The notes beneath the pieces are model-generated. The model was not told where the DNA came from. It saw only the letters and a list, made by a program, of their open reading frames with translations, and searched no databases. The position numbers were made by a program, and so were the translations under genes. A stretch of DNA of 8,595 nt from assembly GCA_023388955.1 (NCBI GenBank), contig JAEWFH010000159.1, forward strand, positions 1 to 8,595. Direction: 5' to 3'. The DNA comes from Pseudomonadota bacterium (lineage in GTDB: Bacteria > Pseudomonadota > Gammaproteobacteria > Xanthomonadales > Xanthomonadaceae). This document shows positions 6,884 through 8,595 of the stretch, in pieces. How positions within the stretch are numbered: position 1 is the first letter of the stretch; every line of letters starts with the position of its first letter.

Positions 6884-7705
6884 GGTCGCGGCGTACCCGG
6901 TCGACACCAGCCGCTGCTGCAGCAGCGGACCGAGCTTGACGTTGGCGGCCATCAGCGGCCGCGTATCCGGGCCGGCGCCATCCATGCGCGGGGTCGCGTT
7001 GCCGCGGTAGTCGCAGATCATGCCGCCGGCCTCGCGCACCATCAGTGCCCCGGCGGCGATGTCCCAAGGCTTCAGGCCGGCTTCGAAGTAGGCATCGGCG
7101 CGGCCGCAGGCGACCCAGGCCAGGTCCAGCGCGGCCGAACCGGTACGGCGGATCTCCTCGATCTCGCCCATCAGGTTGTCGAGGGTCTTGAGCTGGGCGG
7201 AAGTGCGCTTGCGCTCGCGGGGCGGGAAGCCGGTCAGGATCATCGCCCCGTCCAGGTCCTTGCGCTCGCCGACGCGGATGCGCTTGTCGTTGAGCGTGGC
7301 GCCACTGCCGCGGCTGGCGGTGAACAGCTCGTTGCGCAGCGGGTCGAAGACCACGCCGTGCAGTGGCTCGCCGTTCTCCACCAGCGCGATCGACACGCAG
7401 AAGTGGGGGATGCCGCGCAGGTAGTTGCTGGTGCCGTCGAGCGGATCGATGACCCAGGTGAAGCGGCTGTTGCCGCCGCGCCCCTTCACCTCGCCACCTT
7501 CCTCGCCCAGGATCGCGTAATCGGGGGTGGAGCGGCGCAGCTCGCGCACGATCTCCTTCTCGGCCAGGCCGTCGACTTCGCTGGCGAAGTCCATCCGCGC
7601 CTTCTCCACCACGTTCAGTGCCTCCAGGCGGTTCATGTGCCGCAACAGCACGTTGCCGGCGGCGCGGGCGGCCTTGACCATGAGGGTGACGGCGGGTTTC
7701 TGCAT
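6872..7705 (-). CDS. suhB: Inositol-1-monophosphatase family protein SuhB
   Basis: SuhB is a Mg-dependent, Li-sensitive phosphatase of inositol-1-phosphate type. In E. coli it also binds the Nus/rRNA antitermination machinery, and mutations in it suppress secY and other defects. The product has 277 residues (E. coli 267) and follows the E. coli sequence closely. Metal-site features are Glu68-Glu69 in ILGEEGGE, WVIDPLDGTSNY (84-95, Asp87 and Asp90) and LKPWDIAAGALMVREAGG (211-228, Asp215). RRTGSAALDLAWVACGRADA (186-205) is also typical. The ATG at 7705 has a modest AGAGG eight bases upstream, and family alignment supports this start. The frame remains open further upstream, but that part is antisense to trmJ. 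The gene is convergent to secF and divergent from trmJ. Whether the protein serves inositol metabolism or only RNA control here cannot be told. Confidence 0.96.
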   Translation of the reverse strand: MQKPAVTLMVKAARAAGNVLLRHMNRLEALNVVEKARMDFASEVDGLAEKEIVRELRRSTPDYAILGEEGGEVKGRGGNSRFTWVIDPLDGTSNYLRGIPHFCVSIALVENGEPLHGVVFDPLRNELFTASRGSGATLNDKRIRVGERKDLDGAMILTGFPPRERKRTSAQLKTLDNLMGEIEEIRRTGSAALDLAWVACGRADAYFEAGLKPWDIAAGALMVREAGGMICDYRGNATPRMDGAGPDTRPLMAANVKLGPLLQQRLVSTGYAATFDA

Positions 7706-7800
7706 GGCGTGGGCCTCTGCCTGGAGTGGGTGCGGGTGGGGGAAAAGAGCAGGGCAGGCCGTCGGGGGGACTGCCACCGGCACGTCGTGGCCGGCCGCGC

Positions 7801-7810
7801 AGTTTACCAT
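7801..7810. promoter_or_regulatory. Shared AT-rich promoter patch between suhB and trmJ
   Basis: In this GC-rich 111-bp gap, AGTTTACCAT contains TACCAT on the plus strand (7805-7810) and TAAACT on the minus strand (7806-7801). Both fit TANNNT. The plus element ends six bases before the trmJ ATG; the minus element would start suhB transcription near 7794, with a leader of about 90 bases. No clear -35 box is seen for either. Confidence 0.45.
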
Positions 7811-7816
7811 TGCGCC

Positions 7817-8578
7817 ATGAACCCGGACCCCGCAAACCACGCTTCCCGGCTGCGCATCGTGCTGGTCGGCACACAGCATCCCGGCAACATCGGCTCGGCC
7901 GCCCGCGCGCTCAAGACGATGGGCCTGGCGCGGCTGGTGCTGGTCGCCCCGGAGAAGGCGCCCAACGCCGAATCCAGCGCCCTGGCCGCGGGTGCCGACG
8001 ACGTGCTGGGTGCAGCGCCGGTGGTCCCGGACCTCGCGACGGCGGTGGCGGACTGCCGGCTGGTGCTGGGCTGCACCGCGCGCAGCCGCCGGGTCCAGCT
8101 CGAGGAACTGGCGCCCCGCGAAGCGGCGGCGCGGGCGGTCGCCGAGGCCGCCGGTGGCGGCGAGGTGGCGCTGGTGTTCGGCCGCGAGCGCACCGGGCTG
8201 GAGAACAGCGAGCTCCAGCTGTGCCATGCCGCGGTCCATATCCCCGCGAACCCGGACTACAGCTCGCTCAACCTGGCCGCCGCAGTGCAGGTACTCGCCT
8301 ATGAGCTGCGGCTGGCGCTGCTGGACGCCGCCGGGCCGCTGGAGGCGGCGGAACCGCGCGATCCCCCGGCGAGCCACGAGAACATGGAAGGCCTGTTCGG
8401 CCATTTCGCCGACACCCTGGAGCAGATCGACTTCCACAAGGGCCGGGCACCGGAGTCGGCGATGCGCAAGCTGCGCCGCCTGCTGCTGCGCGCGCGCCTG
8501 GACCAGCGCGAGGTGCGGCTGCTGCACGGCATCCTTGCCGACGCCCAGCGCATGGCCATGCTGGCCGGGCGCCGCTGA
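7817..8578 (+). CDS. trmJ: tRNA (cytidine/uridine-2'-O-)-methyltransferase TrmJ
   Basis: TrmJ methylates the ribose 2'-OH of residue 32 in the anticodon loop, using SAM. The product has 253 residues (E. coli 246). The SPOUT methyltransferase motifs are present: HPGNIGSAARALKTMG (21-36), GCTARSRR (85-92), FGRERTGLEN (121-130) and IPANPDYSSLNLAAAVQVLA (142-161), the last two forming the knotted SAM site. The C-terminal part (about 187-250) is a helical segment, MEGLFGHFADTLEQIDF, with the family's usual small extension. There is no Shine-Dalgarno before the ATG. A TACCAT box ends six bases upstream, so the message may be leaderless. The gene is divergent from suhB, as in E. coli and Pseudomonas. 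In relatives cysE or iscR follows, but only 17 bp remain in this window and they show nothing recognisable. Confidence 0.96.
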   Translation: MNPDPANHASRLRIVLVGTQHPGNIGSAARALKTMGLARLVLVAPEKAPNAESSALAAGADDVLGAAPVVPDLATAVADCRLVLGCTARSRRVQLEELAPREAAARAVAEAAGGGEVALVFGRERTGLENSELQLCHAAVHIPANPDYSSLNLAAAVQVLAYELRLALLDAAGPLEAAEPRDPPASHENMEGLFGHFADTLEQIDFHKGRAPESAMRKLRRLLLRARLDQREVRLLHGILADAQRMAMLAGRR

Positions 8579-8595
8579 GGCCCCGGAATCAGGCC

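Noticed and set aside
6827..7816. Plus-strand extension of the trmJ frame across suhB
   Set aside because: It is antisense to suhB with low-complexity translation. TrmJ homologues begin close to the ATG at 7817.
7706..8527. Upstream extension of the suhB frame on the minus strand
   Set aside because: It runs antisense through trmJ, and the family N-terminus begins at ATG 7705.

Overview
This is ordinary conserved housekeeping DNA from a GC-rich (about 70 % by eye) gammaproteobacterium. The protein sequences and intergenic style look most like the Xanthomonadaceae (Lysobacter, Luteimonas, Stenotrophomonas, Xanthomonas). That placement is inferred from remembered protein similarity, not from a search. 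I found no phage, plasmid, CRISPR, toxin or other accessory system, no tRNA or rRNA, and no broken gene.

Layout, left to right. (1) The first 288 residues of a class III PLP-dependent aminotransferase lie on the minus strand and run off the left edge. (2) A divergent intergenic region of about 240 bp holds two GC-rich hairpins and candidate promoters. (3) A rightward cluster queA-tgt-yajC-secD-secF follows. queA and tgt make the queuosine modification of the tRNA wobble base. YajC, SecD and SecF form the membrane subcomplex that drives protein export through SecYEG. (4) A gap of about 220 bp after secF carries an inverted pair of REP-type palindromes. (5) suhB (inositol monophosphatase family) lies on the minus strand, convergent to secF. 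(6) A divergent gap of 111 bp with one short AT-rich promoter patch follows. (7) trmJ (tRNA Cm32/Um32 methyltransferase) lies on the plus strand and ends 17 bp before the right edge.

The order queA-tgt-yajC-secD-secF ... suhB / trmJ is the one known from Pseudomonas, where cysE and iscR come next, so the region looks vertically inherited. Three of the enzymes (QueA, TGT, TrmJ) modify the tRNA anticodon loop, YajC-SecD-SecF act in export, and SuhB has known links to rRNA transcription and to sec suppressors in E. coli.

Points worth a second look are small in scale: the REP pair, an in-frame duplication of the suhB stop region, a probable leaderless start for trmJ, an uncertain TTG/GTG start for queA behind a leader hairpin, and a hairpin with a short T-run in the leader of the aminotransferase gene.
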